Source of the DNA: Clostridia bacterium
GTDB lineage: Bacteria > Bacillota_A > Clostridia > Christensenellales > Aristaeellaceae
Reading direction: 5' to 3'
Length of the DNA: 19,751 bases
Assembly (NCBI GenBank): GCA_017412025.1
Contig: JAFQOY010000130.1
Location: 1 to 19,751 of the forward strand
Shown here: piece after piece, positions 1 through 6,491 of the stretch
How the letters are laid out: every line of letters begins with the position of its first letter
How positions within the stretch are numbered: the stretch's first letter is position 1
The notes under the pieces: generated by a model
The model's input: the letters and a program-made list of their open reading frames with translations, nothing else
The model's database searches: none
What the model was told of the DNA's origin: nothing
Translations under genes and position numbers: made by a program

Positions 1-429
1 GACAGCGATCTCAGCGATGCCGCCATACTTCTTGGTCGCCTTGACGGCCGCTTCCATGTTGCGCAGGTCGTTCAGGGCGTCGAAGATACGGATGATGTCA
101 ATGCCGTTCTCAATCGCCTTCTTGACGAAAGCATCGACCACGTCGTCCGCATAGTGCTTGTAGCCCAGAATGTTCTGGCCGCGCAGCAGCATCTGCAGCT
201 TGGTGTTGGGCATCTTCGCCTTCAGCTGGCGCAGACGCTCCCACGGATCCTCGTTCAGGAAGCGCAGGCAGCTGTCAAACGTCGCGCCGCCCCAGCACTC
301 CACAGAGTAGTAGCCGATCTTGTCGAGCTTATCGGCGACCGGCAGCATCTCGTCAAGGCGCATGCGGGTAGCCGCCTGAGACTGATGCGCGTCGCGCAGA
401 ATGGTATCGGTGATAAGCACCTTGCCCAT
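1..429 (-). CDS. oadA: Oxaloacetate decarboxylase alpha subunit / 5S-type carboxyltransferase, N-terminal 143 residues (partial)
   Basis: The gene runs off the left edge; only the N-terminal 143 codons are present. The start is ATG at 429-427, with AGGAGG (complement of 439-444) nine bases upstream. The protein opens [20 protein letters not shown], the metal-site strand of the DRE-TIM-like carboxyltransferase barrel shared by OadA, PycB and the 5S subunit of transcarboxylase. [11 protein letters not shown] and [12 protein letters not shown] follow, both typical of the family. Known role of the family: transfer of the carboxyl group between oxaloacetate (or pyruvate) and biotin. Alpha subunits are usually about 460-600 residues, depending on whether they carry their own biotin domain; that end lies outside the window. 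It is the last visible gene of the sodium-pump operon, 94 bases after oadB, with a strong hairpin in the gap. The family is secure; the exact substrate is inferred. Confidence 0.93.
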   Translation of the reverse strand, partial: MGKVLITDTILRDAHQSQAATRMRLDEMLPVADKLDKIGYYSVECWGGATFDSCLRFLNEDPWERLRQLKAKMPNTKLQMLLRGQNILGYKHYADDVVDAFVKKAIENGIDIIRIFDALNDLRNMEAAVKATKKYGGIAEIAV

Positions 430-453
430 ATCTCATTTCCTCCTTGTTTGTAT

Positions 454-498
454 CCGCAGCGATGCGGAAGCGCCTCCCGGCGGCGCCTGCCGCCGGGA
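454..498 (-). promoter_or_regulatory. Tandem hairpins in the oadB-oadA intergenic gap
   Basis: Positions 476-484 (CCCGGCGGC) pair perfectly with 489-497 (GCCGCCGGG) around a 4-base loop, and a T-A pair at 475/498 extends the stem to 10 bp. A smaller stem, CCGCA (454-458) with TGCGG (463-467), lies next to it on the oadA side. No run of T follows in the direction of transcription, so this is not a normal intrinsic terminator. A role in mRNA processing, stability or unequal expression of pump subunits is an inference. Confidence 0.55.
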
Positions 499-523
499 AG
501 CAAATTGATGATCAGAGATTCAA

Positions 524-1969
524 TCAGCCGAACATGGAGATGAACACGCCCGCAGCGACGGCAGAGCCGATAACGCCGGCGACGTTCGGACCCATGGCGT
601 GCATGAGCAGGAAGTTGGCCGGATTCTCCTGCTGGCCGACCTTCTGGGAGACGCGCGCAGCCATCGGCACGGCGGAAACGCCGGCGGAGCCGATGAGCGG
701 GTTGATCTTGCCCTTGGTCAGCTTGCACAGCAGGTTGCCCAGCAGCACGCCGCCCGCGGTGCCGCCGCCGAAGGCCGCGACGCCGAGGATGATGATCTTG
801 ATGGTCTCAGCCTGCAGGAAGGTATCGGCCTTCGCAGTCGCGCCGACAGTGACGCCCAGGAAGATGGTGACGATGTTCATCAACTCGTTCTGGGCGGTCT
901 TACACAGGCGGTCGGCCACGCCGGACTCCTTGAACAGGTTGCCCAGCAACAGGCTGCCGATCAGCGGCGCAGCGCTCGGGAGCATCAGGGAGACGATGAC
1001 GGTCACAGCGATCGGGAAGATGATCTTCTCGGTCTTGGAAACCGGACGGAGCTGGCCCATGACGATCTTGCGGTCCTCGGCCTTGGTCAGCGCGCGCATG
1101 ATCGGCGGCTGAATGACCGGAACGAGCGCCATGTAGGAGTACGCGGCAATCGCGATCGGTCCCAGGAGGCCCGGAGCGAGCTTGGTGGTGACGTAGATGG
1201 CGGTGGGGCCGTCCGCGCCGCCGATGATGCCGATGGCGCCAGCCTCAGCCGGGGAGAAGCCCAGCAGCAGCGCAACCAGGAACGCAGCGAAGATGCCCAG
1301 CTGCGCGGCAGCGCCCAGCAGCAGGGAGATCGGGTTCGCGATCAGCGGAGCAAAGTCGGTCATCGCGCCGACGCCCATGAAGATCAGCGGCGGGAAGATG
1401 CCCAGCTTAACGCCCTGATAGAGGTAGTACAACAGGCCGCCGTTCTGCTTGACGTACTGATAACCAACGAGCGTCTCGCCGTTGTAGATCGGCACGCCGG
1501 CCTTGCCATGGTACACCGGATTGGAGATGATCTCGTAGATCGGCTCGTCCATGATACCCGCCAGCGGCAGGTTGGTCAGCAGCATACCGAAGGCGATCGG
1601 CATGAGCAGCAGCGGCTCGAACTGCTTGACAATGGCCAGATACAGCAGTACAAAGGAGATCAGGATCATGACCAGCGCCTTCCAGTTGCCGGTCAGGATG
1701 TTGTAGATACCGGAATCCTTCACCAGGCCCATAACGGTGCCGCCGATGGTGAAGTCGTCGATCGCCTGCTCGAGGGAACCGATGGCGCCCTCGGCCGCTT
1801 CGTCAACATAGACGGGGATCAGTTCCTGCGGATCGCTGACCAGCGTGGCAAACGCGCGGGTCTCGGCGGCCTCAGCCGCCGGCTGAACCGCCTCCTCGGC
1901 ACAGGCGGGCATCACTGCGAGCATGCAGCAGAGCGCCAGACCGAGCAGTACACTCAGAATCTTTTTCAC
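524..1969 (-). CDS. oadB: Sodium-translocating decarboxylase beta subunit (OadB/MmdB/GcdB family)
   Basis: This is the integral-membrane subunit that decarboxylates carboxybiotin and exports Na+. The start is GTG at 1969-1967, with an AAGGGG ribosome site about nine bases upstream. The 481-residue product has the family signatures: [15 protein letters not shown] near residue 200, GGADGPT with Asp253 (equivalent to the essential Na+-site aspartate of OadB), [17 protein letters not shown], and a C-terminal block with [19 protein letters not shown] and [17 protein letters not shown]. Two features are unusual. A signal-peptide-like start and an acidic segment occupy about residues 1-90 ahead of the first family helix. 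An extra polar loop lies at about residues 150-178, before [19 protein letters not shown]. Classical beta subunits are about 375-435 residues. The gene lies 21 bases after the biotin carrier and is surely co-transcribed with it. Confidence 0.97.
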   Translation of the reverse strand: MKKILSVLLGLALCCMLAVMPACAEEAVQPAAEAAETRAFATLVSDPQELIPVYVDEAAEGAIGSLEQAIDDFTIGGTVMGLVKDSGIYNILTGNWKALVMILISFVLLYLAIVKQFEPLLLMPIAFGMLLTNLPLAGIMDEPIYEIISNPVYHGKAGVPIYNGETLVGYQYVKQNGGLLYYLYQGVKLGIFPPLIFMGVGAMTDFAPLIANPISLLLGAAAQLGIFAAFLVALLLGFSPAEAGAIGIIGGADGPTAIYVTTKLAPGLLGPIAIAAYSYMALVPVIQPPIMRALTKAEDRKIVMGQLRPVSKTEKIIFPIAVTVIVSLMLPSAAPLIGSLLLGNLFKESGVADRLCKTAQNELMNIVTIFLGVTVGATAKADTFLQAETIKIIILGVAAFGGGTAGGVLLGNLLCKLTKGKINPLIGSAGVSAVPMAARVSQKVGQQENPANFLLMHAMGPNVAGVIGSAVAAGVFISMFG

Positions 1970-1990
1970 AGCGTATAACCCCTTTGTGAA

Positions 1991-2440
1991 TTACTCGATC
2001 ACGACGAGCGCGTCGCCGGTGTTGACAGTGGAACCCTTGGTGCACACGACCTGAGCAACCTTGCCGTCGCGCGGAGCCATGATCTCGTTCTCCATCTTCA
2101 TGGCCTCCAGAATCACGAGCACGTCGCCCTTCTTGACGGCCTGGCCGGCAGCAACCTTCACGTCGAGGATGTTGCCCGGCATCGGCGCGTTGATCTTCTC
2201 GCCGCCGGCGACAGGCGCGGCAGCCGGAGCCGGAGCAGCGGCCGGGGCCGGAGCGGCAACCGGAGCCGGAGCGGCAACCGGAGCCGGAGCGGCAACCGGG
2301 GCCGGGGCCGGAGCAGCGACCGGAGCCGGAGCAGCGACCGGAACCGGAGCGGCGACCGGAGCGACGACAGCGCCAGCGGCGACTTCTTCAACAGCAACCT
2401 GATACTGAGTACCGTTCACGGTGATGACAAAATTACGCAT
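1991..2440 (-). CDS. Biotin carboxyl carrier protein of the sodium-pump decarboxylase
   Basis: This 149-residue protein carries the biotin that shuttles CO2 from the carboxyltransferase to the membrane subunit. The start is ATG at 2440-2438 with AGGAGG (complement of 2450-2455). Residues 1-20 form a short N-terminal strand region (MRNFVITVNGTQYQVAVEEV). Residues about 22-80 are an Ala/Pro/Val linker, and residues about 81-149 are a biotinyl/lipoyl domain. The biotinylation motif EAMKMEN places the modified lysine at residue 115, 34 residues from the C-terminus, as is usual. PMPGNILDVKV is the conserved first strand. It matches the free 1.3S/MmdC/GcdC type of carrier. It sits between oadG and oadB, so it probably serves the whole complex and perhaps both carboxyltransferases. 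Confidence 0.96.
   Translation of the reverse strand: MRNFVITVNGTQYQVAVEEVAAGAVVAPVAAPVPVAAPAPVAAPAPAPVAAPAPVAAPAPVAAPAPAAAPAPAAAPVAGGEKINAPMPGNILDVKVAAGQAVKKGDVLVILEAMKMENEIMAPRDGKVAQVVCTKGSTVNTGDALVVIE
2212..2362 (-). repeat. 18-bp tandem repeat coding the Ala-Pro linker of the biotin carrier
   Basis: Copies of an 18-base unit close to GGAGCCGGAGCGGCAACC on the plus strand run head to tail, with point differences such as GGGGCC and GCAGCG. They encode VAAPAP-like hexapeptides. Adjacent copies at about 2258-2298 are nearly identical, so this is a likely site for slippage and linker-length variation between strains. Repeat boundaries are approximate. Confidence 0.8.
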
Positions 2441-2517
2441 AATGGATTTCCTCCTAAAACTTCTCTTTTATGTCGTGTTTGTTTGATTGTATCTTGCTTA
2501 ATTGAAGCAGCCGCAGC

Positions 2518-2913
2518 TTACATTCTGCTGTAGACCTGCTCTTCGCGGCCGGCGCGGTTCCACGCGGGCGCGTTGCTCACGCGGCGGATGGAGCGAACCA
2601 CGAAGGTGCTCTTCGCCTTCTCCGGGTTCTGCTTCACTTCATCCTCAATGACAGTCATGATGGCGGCGGAGATCGCGGCCACAACGGCGTCGTCGTTCAC
2701 GTTCGCAGTCTGGATGATGATGGACGGCGCGGCGGCGGCAGCGGGAGCCTTGCCCGCGCCCTTGAGCGCGGCGATCGGGCTGCCGGCGTTCTTGATGCGA
2801 TCAAGCACCTTCTCCATGCCCTTGATCATGCCAATCAGGATGACCAGGCCGCAGAAAACGACGCCCATACCGACCAGGGCAACCTGAATACCATAAAACA
2901 GAATCGAAAACAT
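2518..2913 (-). CDS. Sodium pump decarboxylase gamma subunit (OadG family)
   Basis: This is a small 131-residue membrane subunit that stabilises the complex by linking the membrane pump to the carboxyltransferase. The start is ATG at 2913-2911 with a GGGAGGA ribosome site. One hydrophobic helix spans about residues 6-31 (VALVGMGVVFCGLVILIGMI). It is followed by the charged segment KGMEKVLDRIK, an Ala-rich linker at about 50-62, and a soluble C-terminal region with STFVVRSIRRVSNAPAWNRA, typical of the clostridial OadG family. It lacks the C-terminal histidine-rich tail known from the Klebsiella enzyme. It lies 18 bases after the carboxyltransferase gene, and 77 bases precede the biotin carrier. 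The family call rests on topology, size, C-terminal motif and operon position. Confidence 0.9.
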   Translation of the reverse strand: MFSILFYGIQVALVGMGVVFCGLVILIGMIKGMEKVLDRIKNAGSPIAALKGAGKAPAAAAAPSIIIQTANVNDDAVVAAISAAIMTVIEDEVKQNPEKAKSTFVVRSIRRVSNAPAWNRAGREEQVYSRM

Positions 2914-2931
2914 GTCTATATCCTCCCGTGA

Positions 2932-4392
2932 TTACAGCGGCATGTTGCCGTGCTTCTTCGGCGGGTTGGAATCGCGCTTGCTGGAGAGGTTCTCAAGGGC
3001 GGCGATGACCATCTTGCGGCTGTCCGCCGGATCGATGACGTCGTCGACCAGGCCTTCCGCAGCGGCGACAACGCCGTCGGCAACCTCGGCCTCATACTTG
3101 GCGGCCAGTTCCTTGCGCGCGGCAACCGCATCGCCGGTGCTGTTGTTGATCTCGTCCTTGTGCCAGATCGCAATCGCGGCCTCGCCGGTCAGCGGGCTGA
3201 TGACGGAGCCCGGCCACGCGTAGGTCACGTCGGCGTTGGCACTGCCGCCCATGGCGACGTACGCCGCGCCGATGGCATTGCCGATGACGAGGGTGACCTT
3301 CACGGTCGTCGCCTCGCTGTAGGCGTAGACCAGCTTGGAAGCGGCCTTCACCACGCTCATCTGACGCTCGGCGGTCTTGAAGATCTCAAGGCCGGTCGAA
3401 TCGATCAGGGAGACGACCGGGATGTTGTAGCAATCCGCAAAGCGGACGAAACGGGCGATCTTCTCCATGCGCTTGTCGCAGGTATCGCCCTTGCCGGTGT
3501 ACACAAACGCCACGGTGCGGCCCGCCATCTTGGCAAACGCGGTCACAGCGCCGGTATAGCCCTTGCCGGCCTCCACCACGGAGCCGGTATCGGCCAGCTT
3601 GGTGATGACGTCGATGCCGTCGGCACCGGCAGAAAGACCCTCGACAGCGCGGTTCATATCCTCCTCGACGGAGAAGGGCGCGTCCTCAAGGTTGTTCGCC
3701 GGGAGGATGCCCAGCAGGGTCTTCACCTTGCCAAAGGCCTCTTCCTCGGTCTCGCACGCAAAGTGCGCAGCGCCGTTTTCCACGGCGATCTTCGCGCCGC
3801 CCAGCTCGGTCGCCTTCTTGACGTCCTTGCCCATGGTCGCAGAGATGACCTGCGGACCGGCCAGCAGCAGCGCGCCTTCCTTGGCCACGACGACCAGATC
3901 GGACAGCTCCGCCATCATCGCCGCCGCACCGACGCACGGACCGAGGACCATGGTGATCATCGGCACAACGCCGCTCAGACGGGCCATGTGCGCAAAGATA
4001 TCGGTATACGCCTCAAGCGCAGCAGCGCCCTCGCCCACGCGCGCGCCGTTGCTGTCGCACATGAGGACAACCGGGGTGCCGGTCTTGCGGGCCAGGTCGA
4101 GGATCTTGACGATCTTCTTCGCCTGCTTCGCGCCGACGGCGCCGTTCATCACGGTAAAGTCCTGCGCAGCAACGTAAACCGGACGGCCCTCGACGGTGCC
4201 GCTGCCGGTCACGACGCCGGCGTCGCTCAGGAGCATGCTCTGCTCCAGGAAGCTGCCTTCGTCCAGCAGCAGCAGGACGCGCTCGCGCGCGGTCAGCTTG
4301 CCGCTCTTTTTCTGTTGCTCAACGCCAGCGGCATTCTCAAGAATGGCCTGCTTGCGCGTGAGCACCTGATTGAGATCCTGAAGGGTGCTCAT
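2932..4392 (-). CDS. CoA-ester type carboxyltransferase subunit (MmdA/GcdA/PccB-like)
   Basis: This 486-residue protein transfers the carboxyl group of an acyl-CoA ester to biotin. The reading frame is open further upstream, but ATG at 4392-4390 is preferred because GGAGG stands ten bases before it. The N-terminal carboxyltransferase half (about 30-235) begins with KLTARERVLLLLDEGSF and holds the oxyanion segment GPCVGAAAMMAELSD (151-165). The C-terminal half (about 255-480) holds GNAIGAAYVAMGG (371-383) and YAWPGSVISP (391-400). The protein ends in PPKKHGNMPL, as methylmalonyl- and propionyl-CoA enzymes do. Both oxyanion segments differ from the classical GPCAGG and GGAYDVM forms of methylmalonyl-CoA enzymes, so the substrate (methylmalonyl-, malonyl- or glutaconyl-CoA) cannot be fixed. 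It is the first gene of the sodium-pump operon. Confidence 0.93.
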   Translation of the reverse strand: MSTLQDLNQVLTRKQAILENAAGVEQQKKSGKLTARERVLLLLDEGSFLEQSMLLSDAGVVTGSGTVEGRPVYVAAQDFTVMNGAVGAKQAKKIVKILDLARKTGTPVVLMCDSNGARVGEGAAALEAYTDIFAHMARLSGVVPMITMVLGPCVGAAAMMAELSDLVVVAKEGALLLAGPQVISATMGKDVKKATELGGAKIAVENGAAHFACETEEEAFGKVKTLLGILPANNLEDAPFSVEEDMNRAVEGLSAGADGIDVITKLADTGSVVEAGKGYTGAVTAFAKMAGRTVAFVYTGKGDTCDKRMEKIARFVRFADCYNIPVVSLIDSTGLEIFKTAERQMSVVKAASKLVYAYSEATTVKVTLVIGNAIGAAYVAMGGSANADVTYAWPGSVISPLTGEAAIAIWHKDEINNSTGDAVAARKELAAKYEAEVADGVVAAAEGLVDDVIDPADSRKMVIAALENLSSKRDSNPPKKHGNMPL

Positions 4393-4598
4393 TCCACTAT
4401 CGCCTCCGTAATCATATGGATTCTGTATTCCGCCCGCACAACACATGATATTGTGTATAAACGGAACGTCAGATGCAATTTATCCCGTTTTCCTAGATTC
4501 AACGGAATTCGTCCTATTCCTGCAACTTTTTTCAAAATTCGAAAAAAAGTGAAAAACTTAACAGATAATTCTGTCAGGTTTTGTTTTGATTGATTGAC
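4393..4598 (-). promoter_or_regulatory. AT-rich leader and promoter region of the sodium-pump operon, with an inverted repeat
   Basis: These 206 bases are clearly richer in A and T than the flanking genes and must hold the promoter of the five-gene operon. An inverted repeat, ACTTTTTT (4525-4532) and AAAAAAGT (4543-4550), has 8-bp arms and a 10-base gap and could be an operator. Possible -10/-35 pairs can be found on the minus strand (for example CTGACG, 16 bases, TATCAT at about 4444-4471), but none is strong. The precise promoter is therefore not called. Confidence 0.4.
4551..4575 (-). terminator. Possible weak intrinsic terminator of the methyltransferase gene
   Basis: On the minus strand ACAGA-ATTA-TCTGT forms a 5-bp stem (4561-4565 with 4570-4574). 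TAAG and a TTTTT run follow (complement of 4551-4560). The stem is short and AT-rich, so read-through into the sodium-pump operon is possible. Confidence 0.35.
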
Positions 4599-5192
4599 TC
4601 ATTTATTTTTCTGAATGAGGATGAGCTGCGGCGTGCCCTGCGCCGCGTTGAGAAAGCCGTGGTGAAGCACGTTGTATTCCCGCACGGGCAGCGCGGACGC
4701 CATCTCAAGCAGCGCGCTGAGCTCGCGCGTCCCCTCCTCGTGTCCGGGGTAGATGCACACCGTCACGACGCCGCCAGGCGCGATCAATTCAAGCGCGGCG
4801 CGCACAGCGCAGAGCGTCGTCTCCGTCTTCGTCGTCACCGCGTGCTGCGCGCCCGGCAGCCACCCGAGGTTGAACATCACCGCGCTGACCCCGCCGGGCA
4901 CATGCTGCGCCATGGTCTCATGCCCGGCGAGGATCAGCGTCGCGCGCTGCGCGTATCCCGCCTCCTGCATGCGCCCGCGCGTGCGCTCCACAGCCTCCGC
5001 CTGCACGTCAAAGGCATACACATGGCCCTCTTCGCCCACCAGCTCCGCCAGAAACAGCGTGTCCTTGCCGTTGCCCATCGTCGCATCCACGACGCTGTCG
5101 CCCGGCATGACGCACCGCCTCATGTAATCTGCCGCCAGATGCCGCGCATTGCGCAGCACAAAGCGTCCGTTTTCCGCGTCCACCCTCACCAC
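4599..5192 (-). CDS. mnmM: YtqB/MnmM-type SAM-dependent tRNA methyltransferase
   Basis: This class I SAM methyltransferase of about 197 residues belongs to the family long annotated as putative rRNA methylase (YtqB). Bacillus YtqB is now known as MnmM, which methylates nm5s2U34 to mnm5s2U34 in tRNA. The SAM-binding motif VVDATMGNGKDTLFLAEL lies near residues 34-51, and the family motifs NLGWLPG and YPGHEEG are both present. The length is normal. The start is GTG, either at 5192-5190 (GAGG seven bases upstream) or at the adjacent GTG at 5189-5187. The second would give a GTGA overlap with the stop of the preceding gene. That overlap shows translational coupling to the secreted protein upstream, although no functional link between the two is obvious. 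The family assignment is firm; the tRNA substrate is carried over from the family. Confidence 0.87.
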   Translation of the reverse strand: MVRVDAENGRFVLRNARHLAADYMRRCVMPGDSVVDATMGNGKDTLFLAELVGEEGHVYAFDVQAEAVERTRGRMQEAGYAQRATLILAGHETMAQHVPGGVSAVMFNLGWLPGAQHAVTTKTETTLCAVRAALELIAPGGVVTVCIYPGHEEGTRELSALLEMASALPVREYNVLHHGFLNAAQGTPQLILIQKNK

Positions 5193-6358
5193 ACACCTTC
5201 CTCTCTGTCGCTCCTGTAAAACAGCTGCCAGTACGTGACGACGCTCTCCTTCACGCCGATTTCAAGCACAGCCTCTTCCCTGCTCTGCGTCAGGCAGGCA
5301 TAGCGGAGCGTCACCTCGCCCATGCCGGAAGCCTTCAGCTCGCCGCAGGGCGCTTCTCCCATCGCTTCACCCTCCAGATACAGCACGCCGCCCAGCGAGG
5401 AGACGTCCTGATCGCATCTGAACAGCGCCGCCGCCTCCTGCACCGTCATGCCGACCGTCAGTCCGCGCGGCCCTTCCAGCCTGCCGTCCGTCACGCTCAC
5501 GCCGCGCACGATCTCCCTGCCCGTGCGCTCCTCCAGGTTGAGCGTCACCGCCGCGCCGCCGTAGAGCAAAATGCGCCCGCCGCCCGCCGGCAGCGTCTGG
5601 ATATCGTCCGGCTCGCCCATGCGCAGCACCAGATCGGCCACCTCCGCGCCCAGCGCGGCAATCCCCATGACCGTCAGATCCTGTGCGGCAAGCATCGTCT
5701 GCCCGTTCCGCGCGGCAAGCACCTCCCCGTGCTGGCGCGAGGCGATCTCCCGGGCCGTGTTGATCGCCTCCTGCGCCTGCGCCTGCGTCGACGGCGCGGC
5801 CTTGACGCGGATGGCGCTGATGCGCTCCGCCTCCAGTACGTAGGTCAGCGTGTATTCGGTCATCTCTGCGCCGCTGCCCGCGTAGGCAATGTACTCCACG
5901 CCGTACACGCCGCCCTCATCGACATATGCCCAGCTCCAGCCGTTTTGGGCGTCAGGCATATCCAGCACATACAGCTGCGTGCTGCTTAATGGCGCCTGCC
6001 GTCCGTCCATCGCGGCCGCAAGACCCATGCCCACGCGCACGCCGCGCCAGTCCGTCACCTCGGGCGTGCGCACATCGACGCAGAGAATATGGCGCCCGTC
6101 CGTCACGGCGGCGCTCTGCGCCGTCACCGTGCCGAACGCGTATTCAAGCAGGTATTCCCCCGCGCGGGCAGGGTCGGCCGTGGCCTGCGGATCGTTGAGC
6201 GGTTCCATGCCCGCCAGCGCTTGCGCGAACTGCTCAAGCCACGCCTGCGCTCTGTGCCCCTCATCGGCACAGGCGCCGGCAGACGCGCACAGCAGCGCAG
6301 CAGCCAGCAGCGCAATGCGCAGCCAGCACAGGAACGGAGAATGTGTTTTTCTTTTCAT
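5186..6358 (-). CDS. Secreted protein of unknown function
   Basis: I do not recognise this 390-residue protein. The start is ATG at 6358-6356 with AAGGGTG eight bases upstream; the frame is open for 16 more codons, but without a comparable site. Residues about 10-31 form a signal peptide (LRIALLAAALLCASAGACA), probably cut before DEGHR, so the protein should be exported. The middle (about 35-200) is a strand-rich region with many Trp/Tyr residues. The last 150 residues carry two similar blocks, around LVLRMGEPDDIQTLP and PRGLTVGMTVQEAAALF. These resemble the small repeated alpha-beta units of BamE/SmpA-type domains, but that is only an impression. There is no anchor motif and no second membrane helix. 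It overlaps the methyltransferase start and diverges from mrp. Confidence 0.75.
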   Translation of the reverse strand: MKRKTHSPFLCWLRIALLAAALLCASAGACADEGHRAQAWLEQFAQALAGMEPLNDPQATADPARAGEYLLEYAFGTVTAQSAAVTDGRHILCVDVRTPEVTDWRGVRVGMGLAAAMDGRQAPLSSTQLYVLDMPDAQNGWSWAYVDEGGVYGVEYIAYAGSGAEMTEYTLTYVLEAERISAIRVKAAPSTQAQAQEAINTAREIASRQHGEVLAARNGQTMLAAQDLTVMGIAALGAEVADLVLRMGEPDDIQTLPAGGGRILLYGGAAVTLNLEERTGREIVRGVSVTDGRLEGPRGLTVGMTVQEAAALFRCDQDVSSLGGVLYLEGEAMGEAPCGELKASGMGEVTLRYACLTQSREEAVLEIGVKESVVTYWQLFYRSDREEGVW

Positions 6359-6389
6359 CGGATATGCACCCTTGCTTTTTTTGTAAATC

Positions 6390-6417
6390 ATGGTATGATA
6401 TGTCATGGTATCGCCAA
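6390..6417 (-). promoter_or_regulatory. Candidate promoter of the secreted-protein gene
   Basis: On the minus strand TTGGCG (complement of 6412-6417), a 16-base spacer and TACCAT (complement of 6390-6395) could be -35 and -10 boxes about 30 bases before the start codon. TATCAT (complement of 6395-6400) is a better -10 but lacks a -35. A direct repeat CATGGTAT (6389-6396 and 6404-6411) overlaps the region. Confidence 0.3.
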
Positions 6418-6427
6418 AAAGGCATCA

Positions 6428-6455
6428 TTTCGGTCAAACCCGCTTGATGTATTAT
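6428..6455 (+). promoter_or_regulatory. Candidate mrp promoter
   Basis: TATTAT at 6450-6455 is a reasonable -10 box about 37 bases before the mrp start. The matching -35 (TTTCGG at 6428-6433, 16-base spacer) is poor, so this is only a suggestion. Confidence 0.3.
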
Positions 6456-6491
6456 AGCAGAGTTTGATACCGCTTGAAAGGAGTAATTTCC

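Noticed and set aside
599..1978. A 459-codon plus-strand open frame opposite the beta subunit
   Set aside because: The translation is hydrophilic and His/Arg/Asp-rich. The minus strand encodes OadB with its signature motifs.
4393..4446. Upstream extension of the carboxyltransferase by 18 codons
   Set aside because: No ribosome site precedes the upstream ATG, and the added residues are not family-like. ATG at 4392 has GGAGG at a normal distance.
2950..4593. A 547-codon plus-strand open frame opposite the carboxyltransferase
   Set aside because: The minus-strand product has all carboxyltransferase motifs; the plus-strand translation is compositionally a shadow and has no family features.
6474..6491. 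TTG start for mrp six codons upstream
   Set aside because: The frame there runs through the ribosome site GAAAGGAG, which is correctly placed for GTG at 6492.
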